In this document: one piece after another, positions 6,874 to 12,995 of the stretch
How the letters are laid out: each line of letters starts with the position of its first letter
Position numbering within the stretch: position 1 is the first letter of the stretch
Assembly: GCA_945878495.1 (NCBI GenBank)
Contig: CAMCTP010000023.1
Location: 1 to 12,995 of the forward strand
Length of the DNA: 12,995 nt
From: Rickettsia typhi
GTDB lineage: Bacteria > Pseudomonadota > Alphaproteobacteria > Rickettsiales > Deianiraeaceae
Direction of reading: 5' to 3'
The notes under the pieces: model-generated
What the model was told of the DNA's origin: nothing
What the model saw: only the letters and a program-made list of their open reading frames with translations
Databases searched by the model: none
Program-made: the position numbers and the translations under genes

Positions 6874-7911
6874 TTATCGCAGTAATTTTGATTCACATGC
6901 CTGCTTGATTGATTTTAGCGAAAAGTCGCGGTCTTCTAGGTTTGATATTTTATTCATTAAATTCTCTGATTCAATATGATCAATTAAGTATTTATACTTT
7001 ATGTTTGATATTATGTTGAATAATTTACCTATATCTCCAACATCTTCAAAAACAATACCGCTTTTGTCATTACTCGCTATCAGCATGATTCGTTTTATTA
7101 TTGGAGAATTGACTAAATCCTGAGTAAGATTGTAGAATGGTTTATAAAATAAAGCCTTTCTTGGTTCGTGTGTTAAAATGTAGGAGTATATTGCACGGCA
7201 AAAGTCATCGAGTAAAATTTTCGGATTACCAAAACTCATTATGATGAATCCTGATTTGATTAAAATATTCGCTGCTGTGTCTATAATTTCCATGGTATTT
7301 ATTGTTTCAATCTTTTGGAATATCTCTACTATAGAATTATGATCATCATTGTTTAGTTTTTGCGGAAAATATCTAATATCATGCGGTAAATTTGCTTTGG
7401 TTAAACATGATGCAAAGATTATTGAATCATTATATTTTGTTTTTGAGAACAATCTATCCAAACCGATATACTTTATACTTGGGGCGATATTTTTTATAGC
7501 AAAAAGCACCTGTTCAAATGCCTTAATTTGCTCCATCGAAACACCTCCGTTAAGTAAAGTGAATGATATCGATATTGAGATTGGATCAAGGGTGTTTGAT
7601 ATGAAACCACCAAAATCCGGTATTGCTATTGAATTTAATTTGCCAAATTCACCAAGTCCGAGGTTTTTTACATCTGACTCTAGAAGATTTAATAGATTTA
7701 TCGCTCCTGATTCTGATATATTTATATGAGAATTATCCTTATTGATTCCTATGGAAATTACTTTAATTTGATTTGATTTAATTGTATATTTTTTGCCAAA
7801 ATCATATTCTACTTCTCTGGCTTGAAAATCATTAACTATCGGCATTTTAAGCGATAATAATTCACAAAATTTCGTTGTTAATTGTATATTTTTTATATCT
7901 GAAATATTCAC
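6874..7911 (-). CDS. Conserved-looking 345-aa protein of unknown function
   Basis: I do not recognise this protein. It starts at GTG (7911), which fits a clear promoter just upstream. The sequence has no signal peptide and no long hydrophobic run, so it is probably cytosolic. The N-terminal third has alternating strands (KYTIKSNQIKVISIGI), then a glycine-rich segment GLGEFGKLNSIAIPDFGGF (about 74-92) and a hydrophobic SISISFTLLNGGVS. The rest is mostly helical, rich in Ile, Asn and Lys. No P-loop, zinc or Rossmann motif stands out to me. It lies downstream of the P-loop kinase on the same strand, 45 nt away. Codon use resembles the neighbours, which argues for a resident gene. No function is proposed. 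Confidence 0.75.
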   Translation of the reverse strand: MNISDIKNIQLTTKFCELLSLKMPIVNDFQAREVEYDFGKKYTIKSNQIKVISIGINKDNSHINISESGAINLLNLLESDVKNLGLGEFGKLNSIAIPDFGGFISNTLDPISISISFTLLNGGVSMEQIKAFEQVLFAIKNIAPSIKYIGLDRLFSKTKYNDSIIFASCLTKANLPHDIRYFPQKLNNDDHNSIVEIFQKIETINTMEIIDTAANILIKSGFIIMSFGNPKILLDDFCRAIYSYILTHEPRKALFYKPFYNLTQDLVNSPIIKRIMLIASNDKSGIVFEDVGDIGKLFNIISNIKYKYLIDHIESENLMNKISNLEDRDFSLKSIKQACESKLLR

Positions 7912-7932
7912 TAATATATTGTTATTTAATTG

Positions 7933-7960
7933 ATTTTAAATAGTTAATTTAAATTGTCAA
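7933..7960 (-). promoter_or_regulatory. Sigma70-like promoter for the 345-aa gene, -35 within a palindrome
   Basis: On the minus strand TTGACA (7960-7955) is followed after 16 nt by TAAAAT (7938-7933), close to consensus, and a transcript would start near 7926, about 15 nt before the GTG at 7911. The -35 box overlaps the stop codon of the kinase gene. It lies in the perfect inverted repeat AATTGTCAACAATT (7952-7965). So this gene probably has its own promoter although it follows the kinase gene. Confidence 0.6.
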
Positions 7961-8553
7961 CAATTCCCTAAATAATTTAATATTTTTGCAGCAACTTCCT
8001 CTGGCGTTAAATTATCTGTATCGATCATGATATCTGATAAATATTCACATTTAAAGGATTTAAGCCATCTGTCCGACATGCCCTTTATCCTATCCATTCT
8101 TTCAGCCTCTCTTTTATCTCTAGTTTCTTTTGAAGCTTGAAAATATATAAATTGTGGATTGTATTGTTTAAATCGCTCTTTTAGATTCTTAATATCTTCA
8201 TCAGTTTCAAAAAATGCATCAGCTATAATGTAAAAATCTTGCTCTAAAAGTTGCTCTAGAAAATCCGGTATTAAATAGAATAATTTACTTGATAATTCAC
8301 CATATTTTAATTCATCGTTTTCAACAAAATAATAATCATTTTGCTTCGTTAAATACTCAGGTACTCCATTTTTGTAAATTTCTTGGTTGTGAAATAAATC
8401 AAGGTAGCGTGAGCCTATCATTCTTAAGAAATCATCGACTTTAAAGTTCAACCATTTTGCATTACTCTGCTGTAATTGGTTGTGTAAAATTCTACTTGCC
8501 GTTGATTTCCCTGTTGAAGAAGTTCCGCTTATAAATATTAGTTTTATTTGCAT
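7957..8553 (-). CDS. Chloramphenicol-phosphotransferase-like P-loop kinase
   Basis: Starting at the ATG at 8553, this is a 198-aa nucleoside-triphosphate-dependent kinase of the CPT-like family, close to the usual size of about 180. Walker A is GTSSTGKST at residues 10-18. A conserved Asp follows in KVDDFLRM, and there is IADAFF in the middle. The C-terminal part has ERMDRIKGMSDRW, the arginine-rich lid, then SDIMIDTDNLTPEEVAAKI, the DT...P-E-E ending typical of CPT. Family members phosphorylate small molecules, but the substrate cannot be read and resistance should not be assumed. A longer frame runs back to 8736, but it would start upstream of the gene's own promoter and overlap comM, so I reject it. 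ATG at 8571 is also possible but would leave only a few nucleotides of leader. Confidence 0.8.
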   Translation of the reverse strand: MQIKLIFISGTSSTGKSTASRILHNQLQQSNAKWLNFKVDDFLRMIGSRYLDLFHNQEIYKNGVPEYLTKQNDYYFVENDELKYGELSSKLFYLIPDFLEQLLEQDFYIIADAFFETDEDIKNLKERFKQYNPQFIYFQASKETRDKREAERMDRIKGMSDRWLKSFKCEYLSDIMIDTDNLTPEEVAAKILNYLGNC

Positions 8554-8583
8554 AGTATTTTTTTTAAACATCTTAATTGTTTG

Positions 8584-8612
8584 ATTATAAGTAGTAACAA
8601 ACAAAAAGTCAA
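8584..8612 (-). promoter_or_regulatory. Strong sigma70-like promoter for the P-loop kinase
   Basis: On the minus strand TTGACT (8612-8607) is followed by exactly 17 nt and a perfect TATAAT (8589-8584). Transcription would start near 8577, which places the ATG at 8553 about 24 nt downstream and rules out the longer frame that begins at 8736. This is the best promoter in the window. Confidence 0.75.
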
Positions 8613-8623
8613 GACTTCTTGAC
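8608..8623. promoter_or_regulatory. Palindromic operator-like site between divergent kinase and comM promoters
   Basis: GTCAAGACTTCTTGAC is a perfect 7-bp inverted repeat with a 2-nt centre. Each arm carries part of a -35 box: TTGACA for comM on the plus strand and TTGACT for the kinase on the minus strand. A protein bound here would block both promoters at once. The overlap may also arise simply from two back-to-back -35 boxes. Confidence 0.45.
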
Positions 8624-8647
8624 AATAATTTTTGATTTACATATCTG
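8619..8647 (+). promoter_or_regulatory. Candidate promoter for comM-comEC
   Basis: TTGACA (8619-8624) is consensus; 17 nt later lies TATCTG (8642-8647), a weak -10 box, with TACATA at 8638 as an alternative. A transcript would begin near 8654, about 14 nt before the comM start. The -35 is convincing; the -10 is poor, which may mean weak or activator-dependent expression. Confidence 0.4.
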
Positions 8648-8667
8648 TTAATTAAATTCGCTTTTCT

Positions 8668-10191
8668 ATGACAATTTCCGTAAAAACAGTTGCTTTTGAG
8701 GGTATTGAAATTATTGAGGTTGAGGCTCAGGTGCATATCACATCAGGAATGCCTTCTTTTACAATTGTTGGTCTTGGCGATAAAGCTGTACGAGAAAGTA
8801 AAGATAGAATAAAAGCTGCCTTGCAGTCGATTGGCATAACGATTCCAGCGAAAAAAATTACCATCAATCTTTCACCTTCCGATATTGAGAAAAATGGTGC
8901 ACATTTTGATCTGCCGATTGCACTGGCCTTGTTGGCAGCGTTAAATTTATTACCACATGAGGAAATTTCAAAATATATAGCACTTGGTGAGCTGGCTTTG
9001 GATGGAAGAATATTGCCAATTCTCGGAACTCTACCAGCTGCAATTTATGCCAATTCCGTTGACATGGGCGTTATATGTCCAAAAGAAAATGGCTCGGAAG
9101 CTGCTTTAGCTAGCAGTGAAATTGATATTATCGCACCACTTGATTTAACTGCCTTGATTAATCATATTCGAGGTATTCAATTTCAAACAAGACCAAAGCT
9201 TGATCCGTCATTTTTAACTGAATCGGAAGAATATCGTGGTGATTTTTTTGATGTTCGTGGACAATTTGCGGCAAAAAGAGCATTAGAAATTGCCGCTGCA
9301 GGATCTCATAACCTATTAATGTATGGTCCTCCGGGAACAGGTAAGTCAATGCTTGCATCTAGAATTTTATCAATAATGCCCCAAATGTCTTCGGTAGAAA
9401 TACTGCAAACCAGTATAATTAAATCAATCGCAGGTGAGTTAAAAAATGGCTCAATTTCATCCTCTAGACCATTTCGTGATCCACATCATTCAAGCTCAAT
9501 GCCAGCGATGATAGGTGGTGGTAAAAATGCTAACCCCGGTGAAATATCCTTGGCGCACAATGGTATATTGTTTTTGGATGAGCTTGCTGAGTTTCCAAAA
9601 TCTTTATTAGATTCTTTACGACAGCCGATTGAAAATGGCTATATTAATGTATCACGGGTTAATAAACATGTTAGATATCCGGCAAAATTTCAGTTAATAG
9701 CTGCCATGAATCCGTGTAAATGCGGTTATTTTGGCAATGAAACAAAACAGTGTAAAAAAACGCCAAATTGTGCAATTGATTATCAATCCAGAGTCTCAGG
9801 TCCAATAATGGATCGTATAGATATTCATGTTCAAGTTAGTAATTTTGCTCCAACTCTTGATGATAACGGTAGTGATAGAGGTGAAAAAAGTAGCATTATA
9901 AAAGCAAGGATTTTAAAGGCTAGAAAGCTTCAAGCTGAACGTTATCTTGAAATTGGAATTGAGGTAAATGATGATTTAATCGGCGATCAAATATCATATT
10001 TCTGTAAGCTTGATGATAAAGCCAAACCAATTATGCAAAATGCAATTGAAAAACTTGATTTATCAATGCGATCTCATAATAAGATCCTTAAAGTTGCAAG
10101 AACAATAGCTGATCTAAAAGGCTCAAATTTAATATCCGATGGTGATTTATTTGAAGCACTATCATATCGTGCAAAAGTTTTAAATAAATAA
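8668..10191 (+). CDS. comM: YifB/ComM-family Mg-chelatase-like AAA+ ATPase
   Basis: This 507-aa protein is a ComM/YifB ATPase. Known members are hexameric helicases that promote branch migration when taken-up single-stranded DNA is integrated during natural transformation. Residues 1-165 are the Lon-like N-terminal domain (GMPSFTIVGLGDKAVRESKDR at 27-47; NLSPSDIEKNGAHFDLPIAL near 67-86). The Mg-chelatase-type AAA+ core has Walker A GPPGTGKS (220-227) and Walker B ILFLDE (300-305). Four cysteines (350, 352, 362, 368) form the zinc-ribbon-like insert NPCKCGYF...C...C. SGPIMDRIDIHV follows and the C-terminal helical domain is complete. Length is that of the family. No Shine-Dalgarno precedes the ATG. 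comEC starts 6 nt after the stop, so the two are probably cotranscribed. Confidence 0.93.
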   Translation: MTISVKTVAFEGIEIIEVEAQVHITSGMPSFTIVGLGDKAVRESKDRIKAALQSIGITIPAKKITINLSPSDIEKNGAHFDLPIALALLAALNLLPHEEISKYIALGELALDGRILPILGTLPAAIYANSVDMGVICPKENGSEAALASSEIDIIAPLDLTALINHIRGIQFQTRPKLDPSFLTESEEYRGDFFDVRGQFAAKRALEIAAAGSHNLLMYGPPGTGKSMLASRILSIMPQMSSVEILQTSIIKSIAGELKNGSISSSRPFRDPHHSSSMPAMIGGGKNANPGEISLAHNGILFLDELAEFPKSLLDSLRQPIENGYINVSRVNKHVRYPAKFQLIAAMNPCKCGYFGNETKQCKKTPNCAIDYQSRVSGPIMDRIDIHVQVSNFAPTLDDNGSDRGEKSSIIKARILKARKLQAERYLEIGIEVNDDLIGDQISYFCKLDDKAKPIMQNAIEKLDLSMRSHNKILKVARTIADLKGSNLISDGDLFEALSYRAKVLNK

Positions 10192-10197
10192 TCCACT

Positions 10198-12192
10198 GTG
10201 CAGGTTATTCAAGGATTTAAAAGTTTTTATAAACTTAAGTTTTCCTGTGATGACTGGGCTTGTCTCGCTCCGGTGTTAACAATTATTTCAATTACTTTAT
10301 ACTATAAATACAATATTACATTTAGCTTTTATGGTTTGATATTTATATCTATATCATGCTTTATTCTAACATTTTTCTCGTATAATAAAATTATATCGTC
10401 AATTGCCTGTGCATTGCTCTTTTTTGCATCGGGCTCCTTGTCATGTGAATTTAGAGAGCGATCTTTAAATTTGACAACCATTAGACAAAAAACCATAAAT
10501 CAAGAGGTTTGTGGCGTGGTTTTGCAAATATCAAAAGGTGATAAATATAAAATTATTATCGAACCAAGTGATCAAAATGGTAAAATACAATTTAAAATTG
10601 ATCCAAAATTTTATAATTATTCAATGAAGGCAGGTGATCAAGTTTGCTTTGTAGCTGATCTTTATCAATTGCCAAAAGGAATTTATCCAAATGCTTATAA
10701 TTTTTCAGATGTTGCGAAATATAATAAAATTATTGGCTTGGGAAATATAACCTCAAATATTAAAATTGAGCGTGAAAAAAAACAAAATAATACAGCTATA
10801 TTATTTGAAAATATACGGCATAAAATTGATGTTATTATTGCCAAAAATATTGGCAGAAATCAGGAAACCGGAGTTCAAATGGCATTATTTACAGCAAATA
10901 AAGGATATCTTTCTCAAGAAACAATCGATGATGTAAAAAAATCAGGATTATCCCACCTGCTTGCAATATCTGGCTTGCATATATCTATTATAGCCATGAC
11001 AAGTTTTTTAATTATTAGACGATTATTGGCATTAAATTTCTATTTAGCTACTAGGTATGATATTAAAAAAATAGCCGCAGTGATGGCTTTGATGATAAGT
11101 TTTTTTCACCTGCAAATTAGCTCGGCACCGCTTTCGGCAATTAGAAGTTTTATAATGTTTTCATTTGTAATTTGCGGTATTTTAATGGATCGAAGTGCTT
11201 CATCCCAGAGGTTTTTATCTGCTGCATTTTTCATCATGATGATGTTCACGCCAGAAAGTGTTTTTAATCCATCCCTGCAAATGTCATTTATGGCAGTATT
11301 ATCCTTGATTGCTGGATTCTTATCGATTACTAAAAAATTTAACCTCGAAGAAGCTGGACGATTTAAGAAGTCTGTTGTTTATTCATTTGGGGTATTCTTG
11401 GCATCGGTATTATCAACCATTGGAACTACCCCACATACGATTTACCACTTTAATCAATTTTCTATATCTGGACTTATTTCCAATATTATCGCAGTTCCAA
11501 TTATAGAATTTATCTCGATTCCATTTGGTGTTATTGGATTATTTTTCTCATTTATTGGTCTTGAATATCCATTTTTTTATATTGCAAAACTTGGTAATAC
11601 CTTGTTTCTTGTTGTGGCACATTATTTCGCAGATTTCAAATACTCGAACATTATCATTCCTGAAATTCCTGCCGTTGCATTCTTTTGGTATAATATTTCG
11701 CTGATTTTTTTGTTTTTTTTACGATCGTATTTACGGTATATTTTCTGTTTATTTTTTTTACTCATCGCAATATTTTACACCGTTACTCATAAAAAAACTG
11801 ATATCATTATTACCAGAGATGGACTGATTTTTAAGGCTGAAAATGGGCGATATTTCTCCAGTACGCCAATGAAAAGCCAGTTTGCAAATATGATTTACGC
11901 AGGGAAAATAGGGCAGGAAAGTATCGAGCAAATCCCAGATTCCGAACGAGCGAAGTATTTCACCAAAAGCCAAAAATTTACCCTTTACTCGGATTTAAAA
12001 TACGTAATTTATGAAATATCACCCGAATTTACCGCATCTGATTGCGACAAAATCGAATACATTAACTACAAGAAAAACCTCGTTCTTGATCGTAAAAATC
12101 TATATCGTTCCTACTGCTCAAGACGCCGTGGCCTACGCCTTGTTAATAACAATTTATTCTTTACTCAGGGGTGCGTTGTGGTGAAGGGGTAG
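10198..12192 (+). CDS. comEC: ComEC/Rec2 competence DNA-uptake channel
   Basis: This 664-aa polytopic inner-membrane protein is ComEC, the channel that carries single-stranded DNA into the cytosol in natural transformation. Residues 20-85 hold N-terminal membrane segments. Residues about 100-190 form the OB-fold-like domain (DUF4131 type). The competence core follows, with LSHLLAISGLHISIIAM at 251-267, whose SGLH is a family hallmark, then SAPLSAIRSFIMF and SLQMSFMAVLSLIAGF and further helices to about 530. The C-terminal 130 residues are soluble and contain no HxHxDH metallo-beta-lactamase signature, so the nuclease-like domain of Bacillus and Neisseria ComEC is missing; this is common in other lineages. 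The start is GTG at 10198, without a Shine-Dalgarno. The last 70 nt are noticeably richer in GC than the rest. Confidence 0.92.
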   Translation: MQVIQGFKSFYKLKFSCDDWACLAPVLTIISITLYYKYNITFSFYGLIFISISCFILTFFSYNKIISSIACALLFFASGSLSCEFRERSLNLTTIRQKTINQEVCGVVLQISKGDKYKIIIEPSDQNGKIQFKIDPKFYNYSMKAGDQVCFVADLYQLPKGIYPNAYNFSDVAKYNKIIGLGNITSNIKIEREKKQNNTAILFENIRHKIDVIIAKNIGRNQETGVQMALFTANKGYLSQETIDDVKKSGLSHLLAISGLHISIIAMTSFLIIRRLLALNFYLATRYDIKKIAAVMALMISFFHLQISSAPLSAIRSFIMFSFVICGILMDRSASSQRFLSAAFFIMMMFTPESVFNPSLQMSFMAVLSLIAGFLSITKKFNLEEAGRFKKSVVYSFGVFLASVLSTIGTTPHTIYHFNQFSISGLISNIIAVPIIEFISIPFGVIGLFFSFIGLEYPFFYIAKLGNTLFLVVAHYFADFKYSNIIIPEIPAVAFFWYNISLIFLFFLRSYLRYIFCLFFLLIAIFYTVTHKKTDIIITRDGLIFKAENGRYFSSTPMKSQFANMIYAGKIGQESIEQIPDSERAKYFTKSQKFTLYSDLKYVIYEISPEFTASDCDKIEYINYKKNLVLDRKNLYRSYCSRRRGLRLVNNNLFFTQGCVVVKG

Positions 12193-12930
12193 CTAATCGT
12201 TAGGATACTTTCCTCTTTTTTTCCAGTATTCTGTTTCGAATTCCTCGAGTGTTATATTTTTTTCTATAAGATATTTTTCTACTACGCTTAAGAAATCATT
12301 ATTCCACTGCGATAAATTATTATAAGCTGCTTTATATAGCTTGTACTTCTTAGCTGCTTCATTTTCTGTTGTGAGGTTCTTATTTTTTTCCTTAAGTTCC
12401 GCGATATCTTTCTGCAACTTTATTATTGTCTGATTAGTCTCTTCTTTTAAAGCATCTTGACTAATGTTAGTTTTTAGCTTTGTTTTTACGAACTCTCTTG
12501 TCTGTATCGACCACCTCTGAATAACATCAAACCCAATTGGAACGCCAAAACCAAATAATAATGGTTTTGCAAATCTCCACAAAGCAGAAACATTTTCAGA
12601 ATTATAAAATGTATTCTTATATACGGAATTTTCAATTAAAGATGTTAACGGCTCTCCAAATCTCCACCAAGCTGAAACACCAGCATTATAAATTGGACTT
12701 TTATAAACACAATTTTCAATTAAAGATGTTTCTATTGTGCCAAAAAATATACCCGGTATTATTCTAGCTAAATCTTTCACAATATGCCCTTTGCCCAGAA
12801 GTGTCAAAATCAAATCTAAATTAAAGATTATAAAATACAGCAAAAAGCCGTGCCTGACGCTTTTGGCAAGTAGTAGGTTTTCTAAAAATCCTACAAAGCC
12901 GTTATTATTTTTTTTTATTTCTTTGCCCAT
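12193..12930 (-). CDS. Unrecognised membrane and coiled-coil protein with an internal tandem repeat
   Basis: I do not recognise this 245-aa protein. It starts at ATG 12930, behind a good promoter. One hydrophobic segment lies at about 28-46 (GFLLYFIIFNLDLILTLLG); a second, weaker one is near 55-65. Residues 68-124 consist of two copies of a 28-29 residue unit, TSLIEN-VYK...YN...VSA-WRF--PL. A lysine/glutamate-rich coiled coil follows at about 158-200, and the C-terminus is acidic-aromatic (LEEFETEYWKKRGKYP). This suggests a membrane-anchored protein with a soluble helical tail. Its TAG stop abuts the comEC stop, with no base between. There is no sign of a known domain. Confidence 0.75.
   Translation of the reverse strand: MGKEIKKNNNGFVGFLENLLLAKSVRHGFLLYFIIFNLDLILTLLGKGHIVKDLARIIPGIFFGTIETSLIENCVYKSPIYNAGVSAWWRFGEPLTSLIENSVYKNTFYNSENVSALWRFAKPLLFGFGVPIGFDVIQRWSIQTREFVKTKLKTNISQDALKEETNQTIIKLQKDIAELKEKNKNLTTENEAAKKYKLYKAAYNNLSQWNNDFLSVVEKYLIEKNITLEEFETEYWKKRGKYPND
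12559..12729 (-). repeat. Two-copy tandem repeat (84 and 87 nt) within the coiled-coil protein gene
   Basis: Unit 1 is 12646-12729 and unit 2 is 12559-12645, encoding residues 68-95 and 96-124. A perfect 20-nt direct repeat, AATTTTCAATTAAAGATGTT, occurs at 12627-12646 and 12711-12730, exactly 84 nt apart. The second unit carries one extra codon. Both units keep the frame, and the long identity suggests a recent duplication. Confidence 0.8.
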
Positions 12931-12950
12931 ATAAAACCAAATTTACCAAA

Positions 12951-12978
12951 TTTATAAACCCATTCTTATTATTGACAA
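12951..12978 (-). promoter_or_regulatory. Candidate promoter for the coiled-coil protein, -35 within a palindrome
   Basis: On the minus strand TTGTCA (12978-12973) and TATAAA (12956-12951) are spaced by 16 nt, and a transcript would start near 12944, about 14 nt before the ATG. The -35 lies in the perfect palindrome TTATTGACAATAA (12969-12981). The plus strand also has TTGACA at 12972-12977, pointing out of the window, so a divergent gene may lie to the right. Confidence 0.5.
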
Positions 12979-12995
12979 TAAAAAAAGTGTTAATA

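Noticed and set aside
7349..7729. 126-aa plus-strand frame opposite the 345-aa gene
   Set aside because: Antisense shadow of an intact gene, with no motif, promoter or start signal.
8554..8736. N-terminal extension of the P-loop kinase up to 8736
   Set aside because: It would start upstream of the gene's own promoter and overlap the comM start; the extra 61 residues show no family similarity.
9158..9358. 66-aa minus-strand frame inside comM
   Set aside because: Opposite the conserved Walker A region of comM; a shadow frame.
11309..11506. 65-aa frame within comEC
   Set aside because: Out-of-frame shadow of the membrane core.
11758..11973. 71-aa minus-strand frame opposite the comEC C-terminus
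   Set aside because: No independent signal; antisense shadow.
12140..12152. Palindrome TTGTTAATAACAA in comEC
   Set aside because: Short AT-rich palindrome inside coding sequence, with no promoter nearby.
12537..12934. Plus-strand frames opposite the coiled-coil gene
   Set aside because: They mirror the repeat and membrane segment of the minus-strand gene and have no promoter.

Overview
The window is AT-rich bacterial chromosome, roughly 30% GC by eye, with almost no intergenic space. It reads as an alphaproteobacterium, possibly a host-associated lineage such as the Rickettsiales or Holosporales; the genus cannot be settled from the sequence. The reasons are a fused IspD-IspF protein, a ComEC without a metallo-beta-lactamase tail, a TatB-like protein next to a predicted DnaQ-fold exonuclease, and low GC throughout. 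The genes with clear family matches are chromosomal housekeeping or competence genes. I see no transposase, integrase, CRISPR array, tRNA or rRNA.

Layout, left to right. (1) 1-1419: the 3' part of an N6-adenine DNA methyltransferase (NPPY motif), overlapping by ATGA a 218-aa protein that is probably its restriction endonuclease. (2) 1503-3688: ispDF and murB, overlapping by 10 nt, supplying isoprenoid and peptidoglycan precursors. (3) 3685-4323, minus strand: a secreted lipoprotein with a jelly-roll-like C-terminal half, split by one in-frame TAG. (4) 4391-6871: a tightly coupled plus-strand operon of a DnaQ-fold exonuclease, a TatB-like protein, a 68-aa membrane protein, and a DsbD-type thiol:disulfide transporter. 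The 68-aa protein is a degenerate copy of the DsbD N-terminus that has lost the catalytic cysteine. (5) 6874-8553, minus strand: a 345-aa protein I do not recognise and a chloramphenicol-phosphotransferase-like P-loop kinase. (6) 8668-12192: comM and comEC in tandem, two genes of natural transformation. (7) 12193-12930, minus strand: an unrecognised membrane/coiled-coil protein with an internal 84-nt tandem repeat.

Functionally, comM-comEC could take up DNA and recombine it, while the restriction-modification pair could restrict foreign double-stranded DNA. TatB and DsbD both serve the cell envelope (export and disulfide reduction). All three convergent gene pairs meet with a 4-nt overlap, 2 nt or 0 nt between them, so there is no room for intrinsic terminators. 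Several promoters with good -35/-10 boxes can be read, and three of their -35 boxes lie in or against short palindromes. Shine-Dalgarno sequences are mostly absent.
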